DNA of 46,899 nucleotides, taken from contig JAJYRQ010000030.1 of NCBI GenBank assembly GCA_021794015.1, forward strand, positions 1-46,899, read 5' to 3'. The translations under genes were made by a program, and so were the position numbers. The notes beneath the pieces were generated by a model, which was not told the origin of the DNA, ran no database searches, and saw nothing but the letters and a program-made list of their open reading frames with translations. Below are positions 9,314 to 18,524 of the stretch, in pieces; positions within the stretch are counted from its first letter, which is position 1, and the number at the start of each line of letters is the position of its first letter. Source of the DNA: Deltaproteobacteria bacterium. GTDB taxonomy: Bacteria > Desulfobacterota > Binatia > Binatales > Binataceae.

Positions 9314-10786
9314 CTAAGGCCCGCGCCGCGCCGGCCCGGCACGCGCGGGCGTCAAGTTGTTGGCCGCCCGCGCGGCGCGCAGCGCATGCAAGAAACTTTG
9401 CGACCATCGGGTGAGCGTGTTCCTCTCCACCGCCAGGCGCAGCTTTCGCATCCTCTGGCGCCGCTGGCCGGGGTCGAGCTCGAGGGCGCGCTTGAGCTGG
9501 CGCGCGACCTCGTCGATATTGTACGGATTCACCAGCAGCGCGTCGCTCAGTTCCACCGCGGCGCCGGCCAGCTCGCTTAGCACCAGCACGCCGCCTTCGT
9601 CCGAACGCGCGGCCACGTACTCCTTCGCAACCAGGTTCATGCCGTCGGCCAGCGGCGTAACCAGGGCGACGTCGGCGGCCAGGTAATAGGCGACCAGGAC
9701 CTCCGGGTCATATTGCCTGTACAGGTATCGCACGGGCAGCCAGCCTTCGCTTGAGAACCGGGTCACGATCTGCGCGACCAGCTCTTCAACCTGGCGCGTC
9801 AGGTTCAGGTACTCGGGCACCCGGGTCCGGGAGGGAACGGCGATCTGCACCAGGGTCACCCGCCGGTGATACTCGGGGTTTTCCTCGAGAAAGCGCTCGA
9901 ATGCCTGCAGTCGGCGCACCAGCCCCTTGGTGTAATCGAGCCGGTCCACTCCCAGGACGATACGCTCGACGTGCACGCCGCGCCTTACCTGTGCCAGTCG
10001 CCGGCGCACTTTCGGCGCTGCGCTAAGCTTGCGGAAGAAGTCCACGGGCACCCCGATAGGATAAGACCCAACGCGGGTCGCCCCACTCGGGCCCCGTACC
10101 CATCCCTGCTCGCGTTCCACCGTTGCCCCGAGCAGCTTCTCGCAGCAGTCGAGAAACGCCGAGGCGTAGGCCCCGGTGTGAAAGCCGATGAGGTCCGCGC
10201 CGAGCATTCCCCTCAGCAACTCCTGGTACCACGGCAGAATCTTCAGGATGTCCGCCGGCGGAAAGGGCACGTGCCAGAAAAGCCCGACCGGCGCGCTCGG
10301 CCGGGAGCGCCGCACCAGCGCCGGCATCAGCGCCAGATGAAAATCCTGAATCCAAACCGTATCTCCGGCGCCCAACTGCCCGAGGCAGCGCGCGGCAAAG
10401 AGGCCGTTTACCTCGCGGTAGTCGTTCCAGTCGCGGGTGGTCAAATGGCAGTTGAGCGGCATCAGATGCATCAGCGGCCACAGACCGCGATTGCACATGC
10501 CCCAGTAATAGCGCGCAATCTGCCTTTCCGAGAGCCCCAAAAAGTGGATGGCAAAACGAGGATCGCCGGGCGGAACCTTAAGCGGCGCCGGCGTCTCGAC
10601 CCCGCCCGACCACGCGATCCAGAGACCGCCGTGCCTCTCCAGCAGATGCAGAAAGGTGGTGGCCACGCCGCCGACCGTCGCTTCGATTCGCTGCGCCGCG
10701 CCTTGCTGAATCACCCGAAACGGCGCTCGATTCGACACAACGATCAGACGGCCGGCGCGAATCGATGCCGGCGCTGGTGCCTCCAT
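9314..10786 (-). CDS. otsA: trehalose-6-phosphate synthase
   Basis: A cytosolic GT20 glycosyltransferase of 490 residues. It joins UDP-glucose (or another NDP-glucose) and glucose 6-phosphate to form trehalose 6-phosphate for osmoprotection. Seen are LIVVSNRAPF near the N-terminus, VGGVATTF (phosphate loop), WHVPFPP, GVDRLDYTKG (the Arg and Lys that hold UDP) and DGMNLVAKEYVAA (nucleotide-sugar site). These are the standard OtsA landmarks, and the length fits the E. coli enzyme (about 474). The start is uncertain: the ATG at 10786 lacks a clear Shine-Dalgarno, and a TTG at 10882 would add 32 residues. No trehalose-phosphatase gene (otsB) is nearby. Confidence 0.92.
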   Translation of the reverse strand: MEAPAPASIRAGRLIVVSNRAPFRVIQQGAAQRIEATVGGVATTFLHLLERHGGLWIAWSGGVETPAPLKVPPGDPRFAIHFLGLSERQIARYYWGMCNRGLWPLMHLMPLNCHLTTRDWNDYREVNGLFAARCLGQLGAGDTVWIQDFHLALMPALVRRSRPSAPVGLFWHVPFPPADILKILPWYQELLRGMLGADLIGFHTGAYASAFLDCCEKLLGATVEREQGWVRGPSGATRVGSYPIGVPVDFFRKLSAAPKVRRRLAQVRRGVHVERIVLGVDRLDYTKGLVRRLQAFERFLEENPEYHRRVTLVQIAVPSRTRVPEYLNLTRQVEELVAQIVTRFSSEGWLPVRYLYRQYDPEVLVAYYLAADVALVTPLADGMNLVAKEYVAARSDEGGVLVLSELAGAAVELSDALLVNPYNIDEVARQLKRALELDPGQRRQRMRKLRLAVERNTLTRWSQSFLHALRAARAANNLTPARAGPARRGP

Positions 10787-11026
10787 AAAAGCGGTGGCCC
10801 GGCAGCCCCAAGGACAGCCGAGAATGCTTCGCGATGCCGATACCGCCCCGGCCGCGGCCTGCCTGGTAAAGCCGGGGCTCAATGCTTCGCATCATCCTAC
10901 CGCCGCTTGCGCCATAAGCCAATTGCGCGTCTTCAGCGCGCTGGTGGCACCTTTGGCGGGACGGTGCGGGCCTGCGCGCGCGGCGCCCGTTGCGCAGAGA
11001 GTTGAGCGCAACGCGGGAAGGCTAAT

Positions 11027-11974
11027 TCACTTGATCGCTTGCGGATTGACCGGCGAGCCGACCGCTCCGGTTATCGGCAGCGGCGGCGCGACGAACATGA
11101 ATTCGTACACCTTGTCCTCGGCGCAATCATCGGCCAACGATTCGAGGTCGAAAATCTCGCCGACCAGCAACCCGATGTTGGGGATCATCACCTGGTGCAG
11201 CGGCTGAAAGGAGTCCGGCAACTCGTTGGGACGCACCTCCAGGCCCCAGGTGTCGCTGGCGATTGCGGCGATCTCGCTTCGCTGAAGCCAGCGGGCAGTC
11301 TCGAAGGAGAGCCCCGGCGCGTCGCCGGCGGCGAACTCTCCCCAGCCGTGCTTGCGGCAATACCCGAGCTGGCCGGTGCGGACCAGCACGATGTCCCCGC
11401 GTCCGATTTCGACGCCTTCGGCTGCGGCGCATCCGGTCAGCTCCTGTTCGCTGATCGCGTGGCCGGGCTTGAGCGCCTCGACGCGCTTGAAACGGGCGAT
11501 ATCGAGCAGCACGCCGCGGCTGACAATCTTGGCTGCCATCTTCTCGATCCCGTTAAGTTCGGCGCCGCGGCTGGTGACCCGGTTGGCGTCGTAGCCGTTC
11601 CACATCTTGCCGTGATCGAAGACGTGGCTGAGCCCGTCCCACTGGGTTCCGCATTGCAGGAACATCGAGATCGCATCGTCGCCAAAGCCGATTCCGTGCG
11701 GATAGGGTTGGCGCCCGGCGGCCGCGTCGGTGCCGGTCATGACGAAAGTATGAACCGGGTTCACTCGCCCGAAGCTGCCGTTTTGCGGCCCGCGTGAATC
11801 GTAGGGCAGCGCCAACGAGATCACTTTGCCCTGCTTCACCAGCCGCGCGGCCTGAACGATTTTTTCCGGCGTGATGTAATTGAGCGTGCCCAACTCGTCG
11901 CCGTCGCCCCAGCGGCCCCAGTTGCGCAGTTGCTTTGCAACTTTCCGGATTCTGTCCTCCGTTGAACTCGACAT
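11027..11974 (-). CDS. cyclase-family (PF04199, kynurenine-formamidase-fold) hydrolase
   Basis: A 315-residue cytosolic protein of the putative cyclase family, whose members hydrolyse amides, lactones or cyclic ketones in aromatic catabolism. The motif HxGTHxDxxxH appears here as QCGTQWDGLSH (107-117). Asp113 and His117 remain but both leading His residues are Gln, a substitution I have seen in this long subfamily. The end has the GEIFDLE and FMFVAPPLPITGAVGSPVNP region typical of the group. GGGAGAA precedes ATG 11974 at a good distance. It stands alone between otsA and wtpA on the same strand. The substrate is unknown. Confidence 0.78.
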   Translation of the reverse strand: MSSSTEDRIRKVAKQLRNWGRWGDGDELGTLNYITPEKIVQAARLVKQGKVISLALPYDSRGPQNGSFGRVNPVHTFVMTGTDAAAGRQPYPHGIGFGDDAISMFLQCGTQWDGLSHVFDHGKMWNGYDANRVTSRGAELNGIEKMAAKIVSRGVLLDIARFKRVEALKPGHAISEQELTGCAAAEGVEIGRGDIVLVRTGQLGYCRKHGWGEFAAGDAPGLSFETARWLQRSEIAAIASDTWGLEVRPNELPDSFQPLHQVMIPNIGLLVGEIFDLESLADDCAEDKVYEFMFVAPPLPITGAVGSPVNPQAIK

Positions 11975-12155
11975 CGCATCTTCTCCCGCGCCCAGCCGGG
12001 CTTGCGGCCCGCAAGGGCCGCCAGTTTGAAGACCGCCGCCTGCTTTCCGCTCCAGACCTACCGGTTGATGTAACGTCCGAGCGCTCTGCTTGCAAGCGGA
12101 CCGCAGGCAGGCCCGCTAGCCGCCGGCGCAAAGCCGGCCGGCCCTCTTTGCCAGG

Positions 12156-13226
12156 TTAACGCGGGGCCGGGCGCTCTGAGGCGGCCACGGCAGGCATCGG
12201 CTGCGCCAGCGCTCTGAGCCAAGCGGGCATCTGACCCAGCGGATCGACGAAGTAGGGCCGGTCGTAGCCAATAAGCCCGGCCTTGCGCGCCAGCCGCCGT
12301 CCGTCCGGGCCGGCAAGAATGCGCAAGAACCGCTCTGCGCCCCGCGCGTTGGCCGCTCCGCGGCAGAGCGTGGCGCCATATCCTATCGCGGCCCCGGCTA
12401 TCGTCCGGCGCGCGGCCCCTTCCTGCAACAGCGCGCGCGCCAAAACGTAGTAAGGCGCCAGCGCCATATCGCCAAGGTTAATCTTAGCCGGCAGCGCCAG
12501 CACCTTGAGTCCGGCGGCGCGCGCCTCGGAGACGTAGCTGAAGTAGTAGTCCAGCTCGCCGCTTTGCAAAAGCGGGATCATCTGCGCGCTGGCCGGCCTG
12601 ACGCCAGGGGCAAAACGATGCTCTTCCAGCGCGCGCGCAAGTCCCGGCACTCCATAGAAACGCTCGGCAAGCTGCCACACGATCAGCGTCCAGTAGCCCT
12701 CGGGGTCCCGCTGCGGGTCAGGGTAGGCGTAGCGCACCCCGTCACGCATCAGCACGCGATACCAGTTCCGAGCGCTAATTTCGCCCGCGCCCGGCGCCCG
12801 CGCCGTGTAGATTATTCCCATCGCATTGCCGGCGAAAACCAGAACCCAGGGATCCAGACCGCGCCGCTCGCGGGCAAGAAGCCTCCAATCCGCGCTAATC
12901 ACAACGTCGCAGCTCCGCTCGAGGTCCGTCACCTTGCGAATTGCGTCCAGGCTGCCCGACGCTTCGCCGCGCACCGCCCCTCCTGGCTCGCCTGCCGCGT
13001 ACCGTCGCCCGACCTCCCGGACGAACCCGGAGAGTGTGCTGGCGTAAAAAACCGTCAGCGCCGCAGGGGCGACCTCGGCATGCGCCCGCCCCACCTCCAA
13101 TGGCCAACCCGGGTACCGCGGCGCCCAAGACCCGGCGCAATCGTAACCGCCCCCAGCAGGCCACACCGACGACCCGACCAACAGGACGCACCCAAGCAAC
13201 CCTACCTTGAACCGGCAAGACAACAT
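12156..13226 (-). CDS. WtpA/ModA-like tungstate/molybdate-binding protein
   Basis: A 356-residue exported binding protein. The signal peptide is VGLLGCVLLVGSSVWPA near the N-terminus. Patterns shared with the WtpA oxyanion-binding family include VFYASTLSGFVREVGRRY, EASGSLDAIRKVTDLERSCD, VVISADWRLL, NWYRVLMRDGVRYAYPDPQ, and near the end LDYYFSYVSEARAAGLKVL followed by LPAKINLGD. The expected role is to capture molybdate or tungstate for an ABC importer, but no permease or ATPase gene lies beside it. The frame is open further upstream to 13568. The ATG at 13226 places the signal peptide at the N-terminus. It is divergent from the SDR gene. A Mo-dependent hydroxylase is encoded 2.5 kb away, a possible user of the metal. 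Confidence 0.75.
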   Translation of the reverse strand: MLSCRFKVGLLGCVLLVGSSVWPAGGGYDCAGSWAPRYPGWPLEVGRAHAEVAPAALTVFYASTLSGFVREVGRRYAAGEPGGAVRGEASGSLDAIRKVTDLERSCDVVISADWRLLARERRGLDPWVLVFAGNAMGIIYTARAPGAGEISARNWYRVLMRDGVRYAYPDPQRDPEGYWTLIVWQLAERFYGVPGLARALEEHRFAPGVRPASAQMIPLLQSGELDYYFSYVSEARAAGLKVLALPAKINLGDMALAPYYVLARALLQEGAARRTIAGAAIGYGATLCRGAANARGAERFLRILAGPDGRRLARKAGLIGYDRPYFVDPLGQMPAWLRALAQPMPAVAASERPAPR

Positions 13227-13473
13227 GCGGGCTACCCGATAAGCTCGAAAAACTTCATACCCCCCGGTTCGCGGCCGCGGCCGGCCGCAGACGTTTAGCG
13301 CCACGGCGGCCGCCCGTCGGGCGATTAGCTCTGCAACAATAAAAGACAAATGACCTGTTAAATGGCAAGACGCCTTTGCCGCCCGCCGGCCCCGCCTTCG
13401 CGCCGAGAACAGCAAGCGCCAACGACACCCTCCGGGCTGGCGTACAGGCCCGTTGTCGGCAAAGATTGACCGC

Positions 13474-14205
13474 ATGGAACTTCGAGGCAAGGTCGCCCTG
13501 GTAACCGGCGCCAGCCGCGGCATCGGGCGCGCCGTGGCGCTCAGGCTTGCGCGGGCAGCTGCGGACATCGCAGTAGGCTTCTCGACAGGTCTGGTTCAGG
13601 CCGAGCAAACAGCCGGCGAGATTCGGCGCGCCGGCGTGCGCGCGGTCGCTCTCGGCGCCAACCTCGCCGACGCCGACCAGGCAACCCGCCTGGCCGAGGC
13701 AGCCAGCAAGGCGCTGGGCGAGATTGACATCCTGGTAAACAACGCCGGGGTTGCCGTGGCGCGTCCGATCGGCGAGATTGACGCGGAATTCTTCGACGAA
13801 ACCCTGCGCGTCAACCTGCGCTCAGCCTTCCTGCTGACTCAGGCGGTGCTGCCCGCGATGCGCCGCAAGCGATGGGGCCGGATCATCTTCATCGGTTCGA
13901 CCGCAGCCAACGTCGGCGGGATCGTCGGTCCGCACTACGCCGCTTCGAAAGCCGCCATGGTCGGCCTGATGCACTGGTATGCGGCCCATATGGCGGCAGA
14001 AGGGATCACCGCCAATTGCGTGGCACCCGCGCTAATCGATACCGAGATGCTGCATGGGAACGCCGCCGCACGGCCCGAGCGAATACCGGTCGGCCGTTTC
14101 GGAAACTGCGAAGAGGTGGCCGACATCGTAGCCGCCCTGGTCGCCAACGGCTATGTCACCGGACAGACAATCAACGTTAACGGCGGTCTCTACCCGACCT
14201 CTTAA
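13474..14205 (+). CDS. SDR-family oxidoreductase (FabG-like)
   Basis: A 243-residue NAD(P)-dependent short-chain dehydrogenase with a Rossmann fold. The motifs are TGASRGIG (cofactor loop, about 12-19), NNAG (about 90), the catalytic Ser in FIGSTAAN, YAASK (Tyr and Lys) and the C-terminal GQTINVNGG. These match FabG-like 3-oxoacyl reductases, but many SDRs with other alcohol or ketone substrates look the same. I preferred the ATG at 13474 over an upstream TTG at 13453 because the family begins LRGKVALVTG; no strong Shine-Dalgarno is seen. It stands alone, divergent from the wtpA-like gene. Confidence 0.82.
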   Translation: MELRGKVALVTGASRGIGRAVALRLARAAADIAVGFSTGLVQAEQTAGEIRRAGVRAVALGANLADADQATRLAEAASKALGEIDILVNNAGVAVARPIGEIDAEFFDETLRVNLRSAFLLTQAVLPAMRRKRWGRIIFIGSTAANVGGIVGPHYAASKAAMVGLMHWYAAHMAAEGITANCVAPALIDTEMLHGNAAARPERIPVGRFGNCEEVADIVAALVANGYVTGQTINVNGGLYPTS

Positions 14206-14383
14206 GGAGGCGCCGGGTAAGAAAATGCCCGCTGTGCAGGCGACCGCGCTGGCACGGCCGACGCCAACGCGTGCTCTCCGGGCAAGGCGCCGGCTGCGCC
14301 GCAAAAGCGCCGACCCGCACTGCCCAATCTCTCGGCGCGCCCAGGCGTCTGCTTGGCCGGGATTCTCGGCCCGGGCGGGCTCG

Positions 14384-14644
14384 CTAGCGCGAACGTTTCT
14401 CGGAGACCGCCCGCGACCCGCGCTCTTCGCCTTGGACGGCATCGGCCGGCTTCGGCGCCGGCACAGCCGCGCTCTGCCTAAGCCGCCACTCGTCCACCGC
14501 CGCAAGGCTGAAGCGCCAGTCGCTACCCACCTTGAAGCCGGGCAACTCGCCACTCTTGAGCAGGCGATAAACGGTAGACCGATGCACGCGCAGGTAGGTG
14601 GCCAATTCGCTTACGGTCAACATTTTCGGAATTTCGTCAGCCAT
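14384..14644 (-). CDS. small helix-turn-helix (excisionase/MerR-like) DNA-binding protein
   Basis: An 86-residue protein whose first 55 residues are the HTH_17 winged helix. MLTVSELATYLRVHRSTVYR forms the helix-turn-helix, and LLKSGELPGFKVGSDWRF is the wing that fits the minor groove. The rest is a Pro/Arg-rich tail. Such domains serve as excisionases or small regulators, and are also found in molybdate-uptake regulators. With no integrase nearby, a local regulator is more likely. I chose the ATG at 14644; a GTG at 14662 would add six residues. The gene is divergent from tusA. Confidence 0.78.
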   Translation of the reverse strand: MADEIPKMLTVSELATYLRVHRSTVYRLLKSGELPGFKVGSDWRFSLAAVDEWRLRQSAAVPAPKPADAVQGEERGSRAVSEKRSR

Positions 14645-14977
14645 GACATCAACCGTTATCACTGAACGAGCAGGCCCGAAAAGCTACAGTGAATCTAACG
14701 CGTTTCACGCATGATATTTCATGGGATTCGCTTCAGAAGTACCCTACAGCATCCCCTGATAACTTAAGCCTACCAGATGACCGCCAAACCTGTCAAGCTG
14801 TAGAAATCATCCCTCCAAACACAATATGATGACCGAGGCGCCTTTGTCCTTGTCTGCACCGGCCGGTCCTACATCGGGTCGAAGGCGGTGGACGAGCGGC
14901 CGGTTCACCCCGGCTGGTACTTGAATCGTCCCGTTCCCCGCGGGAAGTAGTGAAGTAACAGGGTTGAACGCACCGCC
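14645..14977. other. 333-bp divergent intergenic region
   Basis: Lies between the HTH gene (minus) and the TusA-like gene (plus). It is more AT-rich than its surroundings, with a candidate minus-strand promoter at 14767-14796. I see no gene and no clear plus-strand promoter for tusA. If the HTH protein is autoregulatory, its operator would be expected here, but no convincing palindrome stands out. Confidence 0.5.
14767..14796 (-). promoter_or_regulatory. candidate promoter for the HTH gene
   Basis: Reading the minus strand, a perfect TTGACA (14796-14791) is followed after 18 nt by TAGGCT (14772-14767), only a 3/6 match to the -10 consensus. It lies in the most AT-rich part of the neighbourhood, about 120 bp upstream of the start codon. 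Confidence 0.35.
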
Positions 14978-15205
14978 ATGAAATCGACGCTCTACCTGGA
15001 CCTGCGCGGCGTCAAATGCCCGCTTAGTTGGGCCCGGGCCAAAGTACAGCTTGAACAGATGGCCCGCGGCAGTCTGCTGGAACTGCTGCTCGACGACCCC
15101 CGCGGCGCGCGAGACCTGCCGCGCGCGGCTGAAAGCGAAGGCCATCTGGTGGTGAAAACGTCCCGCCTGCCCGACGGCCTGTGGCGGCTGGTCATCGAGA
15201 ACTGA
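14978..15205 (+). CDS. TusA/SirA-family sulfur-carrier protein
   Basis: A 75-residue protein of the TusA fold. The family motif is LDLRGVKCPLSWARAK, with the reactive Cys at 14 (family CPxP, here CPLS). TusA proteins carry a persulfide from a cysteine desulfurase to acceptors: tRNA thiolation in E. coli, or sulfur oxidation and molybdenum-cofactor sulfuration in others. The conserved Pro after CPx is Ser, as in several TusA paralogues. No tRNA-thiolation partners lie nearby. The Mo hydroxylase genes begin 540 bp downstream on the same strand, so a role in cofactor sulfuration is an attractive but unproven inference. Confidence 0.75.
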   Translation: MKSTLYLDLRGVKCPLSWARAKVQLEQMARGSLLELLLDDPRGARDLPRAAESEGHLVVKTSRLPDGLWRLVIEN

Positions 15206-15424
15206 GGCGCCGGCCGCAATCTCGGACGCCTGAAGCCGGCCGGTCCAAGGCAGCCGCCATTGGCGCGGCGCACCCCGCCGCCGGTTCTCATCGTTGCCGG
15301 GCGGGACTAAGTAGTCGTCGGCCGCTGTCCATTATGATAGCGGCATGCAAAGTATTATAGCTCTCCCGGATCGCTCCACAGCCTCTGCTACGCGCCTGCT
15401 CTTCCGATCGGATATAACGAACGC

Positions 15425-15453
15425 TTGACAGACGTATGAAAAATTTGCATATG
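15425..15453 (+). promoter_or_regulatory. promoter for the Mo hydroxylase operon
   Basis: A perfect -35 TTGACA at 15425-15430, an optimal 17-nt AT-rich spacer and CATATG at 15448-15453 as the -10. The start site would be near 15460, leaving an unusually long leader of about 285 nt before the ATG at 15744. Confidence 0.6.
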
Positions 15454-15714
15454 CTCGCCGTGCGAACCAGGGAAGCGAAGGGCTCGTCATCGACGCGGCA
15501 CGGCGGGCGCAGAAGGTGGAGTGAACTTTGTGAATGCCGGGGGAGCGAAGCCGGCTCTCGGCGCGGTGCGTTAGAGGCGGCCAGGGGGCGGATGAATTTT
15601 CCTGTAACGATTTTCTTTTCGCGATTCGATAAGCTCCGCTTCGAGTCCGCGTGTTGGTCAGTCTTGAGGCAGACGCGGCGCGGCGGCGATTCTCGGGGGA
15701 AAGCTCGGCAGGCT

Positions 15715-15737
15715 CGCCAACATTGGCGGCAAGGAGG
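15715..15737 (+). promoter_or_regulatory. hairpin abutting a strong ribosome binding site
   Basis: CGCCAA (15715-15720) and TTGGCG (15723-15728) form a short perfect hairpin. It ends two bases before the strong site AAGGAGG (15731-15737), which lies 6 nt from the ATG at 15744. The arrangement could let the leader influence translation initiation. Confidence 0.45.
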
Positions 15738-15743
15738 CGCGGC

Positions 15744-16199
15744 ATGATTCAACTTCGGGTAAACGGAGTGAAGCGGACGTTCAGGGGCGATCCTAAAATG
15801 CCGCTTTTATGGTATCTGCGCGACGCGCTGGACCTCACCGGGACCAAGTATGGCTGCGGCGCGGCGCTCTGCGGCGCTTGCACCGTGCTGCAGAATGACG
15901 AAGCGGTGCGGGCCTGCGTCACGCCGATGAGCGCGCTCAACGGCGCGCGCATAACGACGATCGAAGGGCTGGGCAGGCATGGCCTACACCCGGTCCAGCG
16001 GGCATGGATGCGCATCAACGTGCCGCAGTGCGGGTACTGCCAGGCGGGGCAAATCATGCAGGCTGTGGCGCTGCTCAAAAGCAAACCCAAGCCGAGCGAC
16101 GAAGATATCGAACACGCGATGTCGGGCAATATCTGCAGGTGCGCGACCTATCCGCGAATTCGAGCGGCGATCAAGGCCGCGGCAGGAGAGAGCGTATGA
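15744..16199 (+). CDS. isoquinoline 1-oxidoreductase-type small subunit (two 2Fe-2S)
   Basis: A 151-residue iron-sulfur subunit of a xanthine-oxidase-family molybdenum hydroxylase. It passes electrons from the Mo site through two 2Fe-2S clusters. The plant-type cluster ligands are Cys38, Cys43, Cys46 and Cys58 ([11 protein letters not shown]...RAC). The second cluster uses Cys96, Cys99, Cys131 and Cys133 (CGYC...CRC). Length is normal for IorA-type subunits. The start is fixed by AAGGAGG 6 nt upstream. It overlaps the large-subunit gene by 4 nt (ATGA). Confidence 0.9.
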   Translation: MIQLRVNGVKRTFRGDPKMPLLWYLRDALDLTGTKYGCGAALCGACTVLQNDEAVRACVTPMSALNGARITTIEGLGRHGLHPVQRAWMRINVPQCGYCQAGQIMQAVALLKSKPKPSDEDIEHAMSGNICRCATYPRIRAAIKAAAGESV

Positions 16200-18469
16200 C
16201 CAACGTCGACATTGTAAACCTCAGTCGGCGGGGTTTTCTTAAAGGGGTGTTTTCCACGGGGGCCCTAGTCCTGGGAGTCCGCCTGCTGCCCGGGTCCGCC
16301 TGGGCGGCGGATCAGTTGCCGCTGGCCGGCGCCACGGTGGACAGCACGGTCTTTCATCCCGGGCTGTTTCTCGGGATTAACCCGGACGGCACCGTGATTA
16401 TCGTGGCCCATCGCTCCGAGATGGGCACCGGTATCCGAACCTCGCTGCCGCGCGTGGTTGCGGACGAGCTGGACGCCGACTGGAGCCGCGTCAGGATCCA
16501 GCAGGCGATCGGCGACCCGCGCTACGGCGAGCAGAACACCGACGGCTCCCGCTCGGTGCGGTATTTTTTCGACACGATGCGCGAGGCGGGGGCCACGGGG
16601 CGAATGATGCTGATAGCGGCGGCTGCCAAGCGCTGGAAGGTCTCGCCGGAGCAGTGCACAACCACGCTGCACGCCGTGGTCCATAGCGCCACCGGGCGCA
16701 AGCTGGGATACGGGCAGCTCGCCTCGGCCGCGGCCAAGATGCCGGTGCCGAACAAAGACGCGCTGAAGTTCAAGTCCAGCAGCCAATGGCGCTACATCGG
16801 CAAGAAATTTGTCAGCTATGACCTGGCCGGGATTTGCACCGGCAAGCCCCTTTACGGCGGAGACGTCAAGGTGGACGGGATGGTCTACGCCTCGGTCGAG
16901 CATCCCCCGGTGCTGGGCGGCAAGGTCAAGTCTCACGAGGACCGCGACGCGCTCAAGGTCCGAGGCGTGCACAAGACGGTGCTCATCCCGCCGTTCAAGC
17001 CGCCCTACGCCTTTCAGGCCCTGGGCGGCGTGGCGGTAATCGCGAACAGCACCTGGGCGGCATTCGAGGGGCGCAAGAAGCTCAAGGTCGCCTGGGACGA
17101 CGGACCCAATGCTTCCTACAACTCGCCCGCCTACCGCAAAGAGCTGGAAGAGACCGCGCGCCGGCCGGGCCGGGTCGTGCGCAGCGAAGGCGATGTCGAA
17201 GCCGTCTTCAGCAAGGGCGGACGGATCATCGAGGCCGGTTACTACGCCCCGCATCTGGCGCACGCCGCCACCGAGCCGCCGGTGGCTGTGGCCCACTACC
17301 ACAACGGCAAGGTGACTGCCTGGGCCCCGGTGCAAAACCCGCAAGCGGTGCAGGAGGCGGTGGCGGGCGAGCTGGGAATCAAAAAGGAGGACGTCATCTG
17401 CCACGTGACGATGCTGGGCTGCGCCTTCGGGCGCAAGTCCAAGCCGGACTTCGTGGTCGAGGCGGCCCTGCTCTCCAAGGCGCTGGGGCGCCCGGTCAAG
17501 GTGGCCTGGACGCGGGAGGACGATATCAAGTTCGATTACTATCACGCGGTCGCCGCGATGTACCTGAAGGCGGCCGTGGGACAGGACGGGATGCCGGCCG
17601 CGTGGCTGCAGCGTTCGGTATTTCCGTCGCTGATGGCCACCTTTAACCCCAACCAGGACTATGGCTCTTCGCTCGAGTTGTCCATGGGATGGAACGACAT
17701 ACCGTTCGCCGTCCCGAACCTGCAAATCGAGAACGGCCGCGCCATAGCCCATGTGCGTATCGGCTGGCTTAGATCAGTGGCCAACGTCTATCACGCCTTC
17801 GCAGTGCAGTCCTTTGTCGACGAACTGGCCCACGCGGCGGGCCGCGATCCGGTCGACTACCAGCTTGCGCTGAACGGACCGGCGCGCATCTTGAACCTCG
17901 GCATCAAGGACTACTGGAACTACGGCAGTCCTTACAGCAAGTACCCGATCGAGACCGGCCGCTTAAACCGCGTGCTCGAGATGTGCGCTAATCAGGCGGG
18001 ATGGGGCAAGCGAAAGTCCGGCAACGGCTGGGGCATGGGAATTGCCGTTCATCGCAGCTTTACCGCCTACGTGGCAACCGCGGTACAAGTCGAGGTCGAC
18101 CACAAGGGCAAAGTCACCATTGCGCGGGCCGACACCGTGGTCGATGCCGGCCTGGTCGTTAGCCCCGAGATGGTGGTCCAGCAGTTCGAAGGCGCAGCCG
18201 GCTTTGCCGCCGGCATAGCGCGCACCGGGGAGATAACCGCCACCAACGGTAGGATCGATCAGTCGAATTTCAACGATTACGAGGTCGCCCGGTTCGCTGA
18301 CGCGCCCTACGAGACAAGAGTGACCATCGTCCCGAGCGACGCGCCGCCATGCGGAGTAGGTGAGCCCGGCGTGCCGCCGTTCATTCCGGCATTCTACAAC
18401 GCCATATTCGCGGCAACCGGCAAGCGGCTCAGGGAGCTACCGCTATCGAAGCACAATCTGGCGGCCTAG
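16196..18469 (+). CDS. Tat-exported molybdopterin large subunit (IorB-like / aldehyde dehydrogenase type)
   Basis: A 757-residue catalytic subunit holding the molybdenum cofactor. The N-terminus has a Tat signal, LSRRGFLKG at about 9-17, a hydrophobic stretch and AWA-AD cleavage, so the complex is exported folded, with the small subunit as a passenger. The body has the IorB pattern: [33 protein letters not shown] and a C-terminal [10 protein letters not shown] with the catalytic Glu at 723. Members hydroxylate N-heteroaromatics or oxidise aldehydes. The absence of a FAD subunit means electrons must go to a cytochrome or another periplasmic acceptor, and no such gene follows. The start is coupled to the small subunit by ATGA. 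Confidence 0.88.
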   Translation: MTNVDIVNLSRRGFLKGVFSTGALVLGVRLLPGSAWAADQLPLAGATVDSTVFHPGLFLGINPDGTVIIVAHRSEMGTGIRTSLPRVVADELDADWSRVRIQQAIGDPRYGEQNTDGSRSVRYFFDTMREAGATGRMMLIAAAAKRWKVSPEQCTTTLHAVVHSATGRKLGYGQLASAAAKMPVPNKDALKFKSSSQWRYIGKKFVSYDLAGICTGKPLYGGDVKVDGMVYASVEHPPVLGGKVKSHEDRDALKVRGVHKTVLIPPFKPPYAFQALGGVAVIANSTWAAFEGRKKLKVAWDDGPNASYNSPAYRKELEETARRPGRVVRSEGDVEAVFSKGGRIIEAGYYAPHLAHAATEPPVAVAHYHNGKVTAWAPVQNPQAVQEAVAGELGIKKEDVICHVTMLGCAFGRKSKPDFVVEAALLSKALGRPVKVAWTREDDIKFDYYHAVAAMYLKAAVGQDGMPAAWLQRSVFPSLMATFNPNQDYGSSLELSMGWNDIPFAVPNLQIENGRAIAHVRIGWLRSVANVYHAFAVQSFVDELAHAAGRDPVDYQLALNGPARILNLGIKDYWNYGSPYSKYPIETGRLNRVLEMCANQAGWGKRKSGNGWGMGIAVHRSFTAYVATAVQVEVDHKGKVTIARADTVVDAGLVVSPEMVVQQFEGAAGFAAGIARTGEITATNGRIDQSNFNDYEVARFADAPYETRVTIVPSDAPPCGVGEPGVPPFIPAFYNAIFAATGKRLRELPLSKHNLAA

Positions 18470-18524
18470 GCCGACCCGGGCGCCGCCCGGGCAAGCCGCG
18501 CCAGGTCTCCTTAGCCTGATTTAC

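Larger units (their letters stand above)
15206..15743. other. 538-bp intergenic region with promoter and long leader
   Basis: No gene is supported. The region holds an inverted repeat GCCGCT/AGCGGC (15321-15326 and 15339-15344), possibly the end of the tusA transcript or an operator. Next come a good promoter at 15425-15453 and a leader of about 285 nt. The leader contains several potential hairpins, including CGCCAA/TTGGCG at 15715-15728, immediately before the Shine-Dalgarno. Confidence 0.6.

Noticed and set aside
14384..14644. HTH protein as a phage or plasmid excisionase
   Set aside because: There is no integrase, attachment site or other mobile gene nearby; a local regulator is the simpler reading.
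15354..15359. TATAAT on the minus strand in the tusA-iorA gap
   Set aside because: No good -35 and no minus-strand gene downstream before tusA (plus).
16265..17752. 495-codon frame antisense to the Mo hydroxylase
   Set aside because: Shadow of a clearly real gene; no domain visible.
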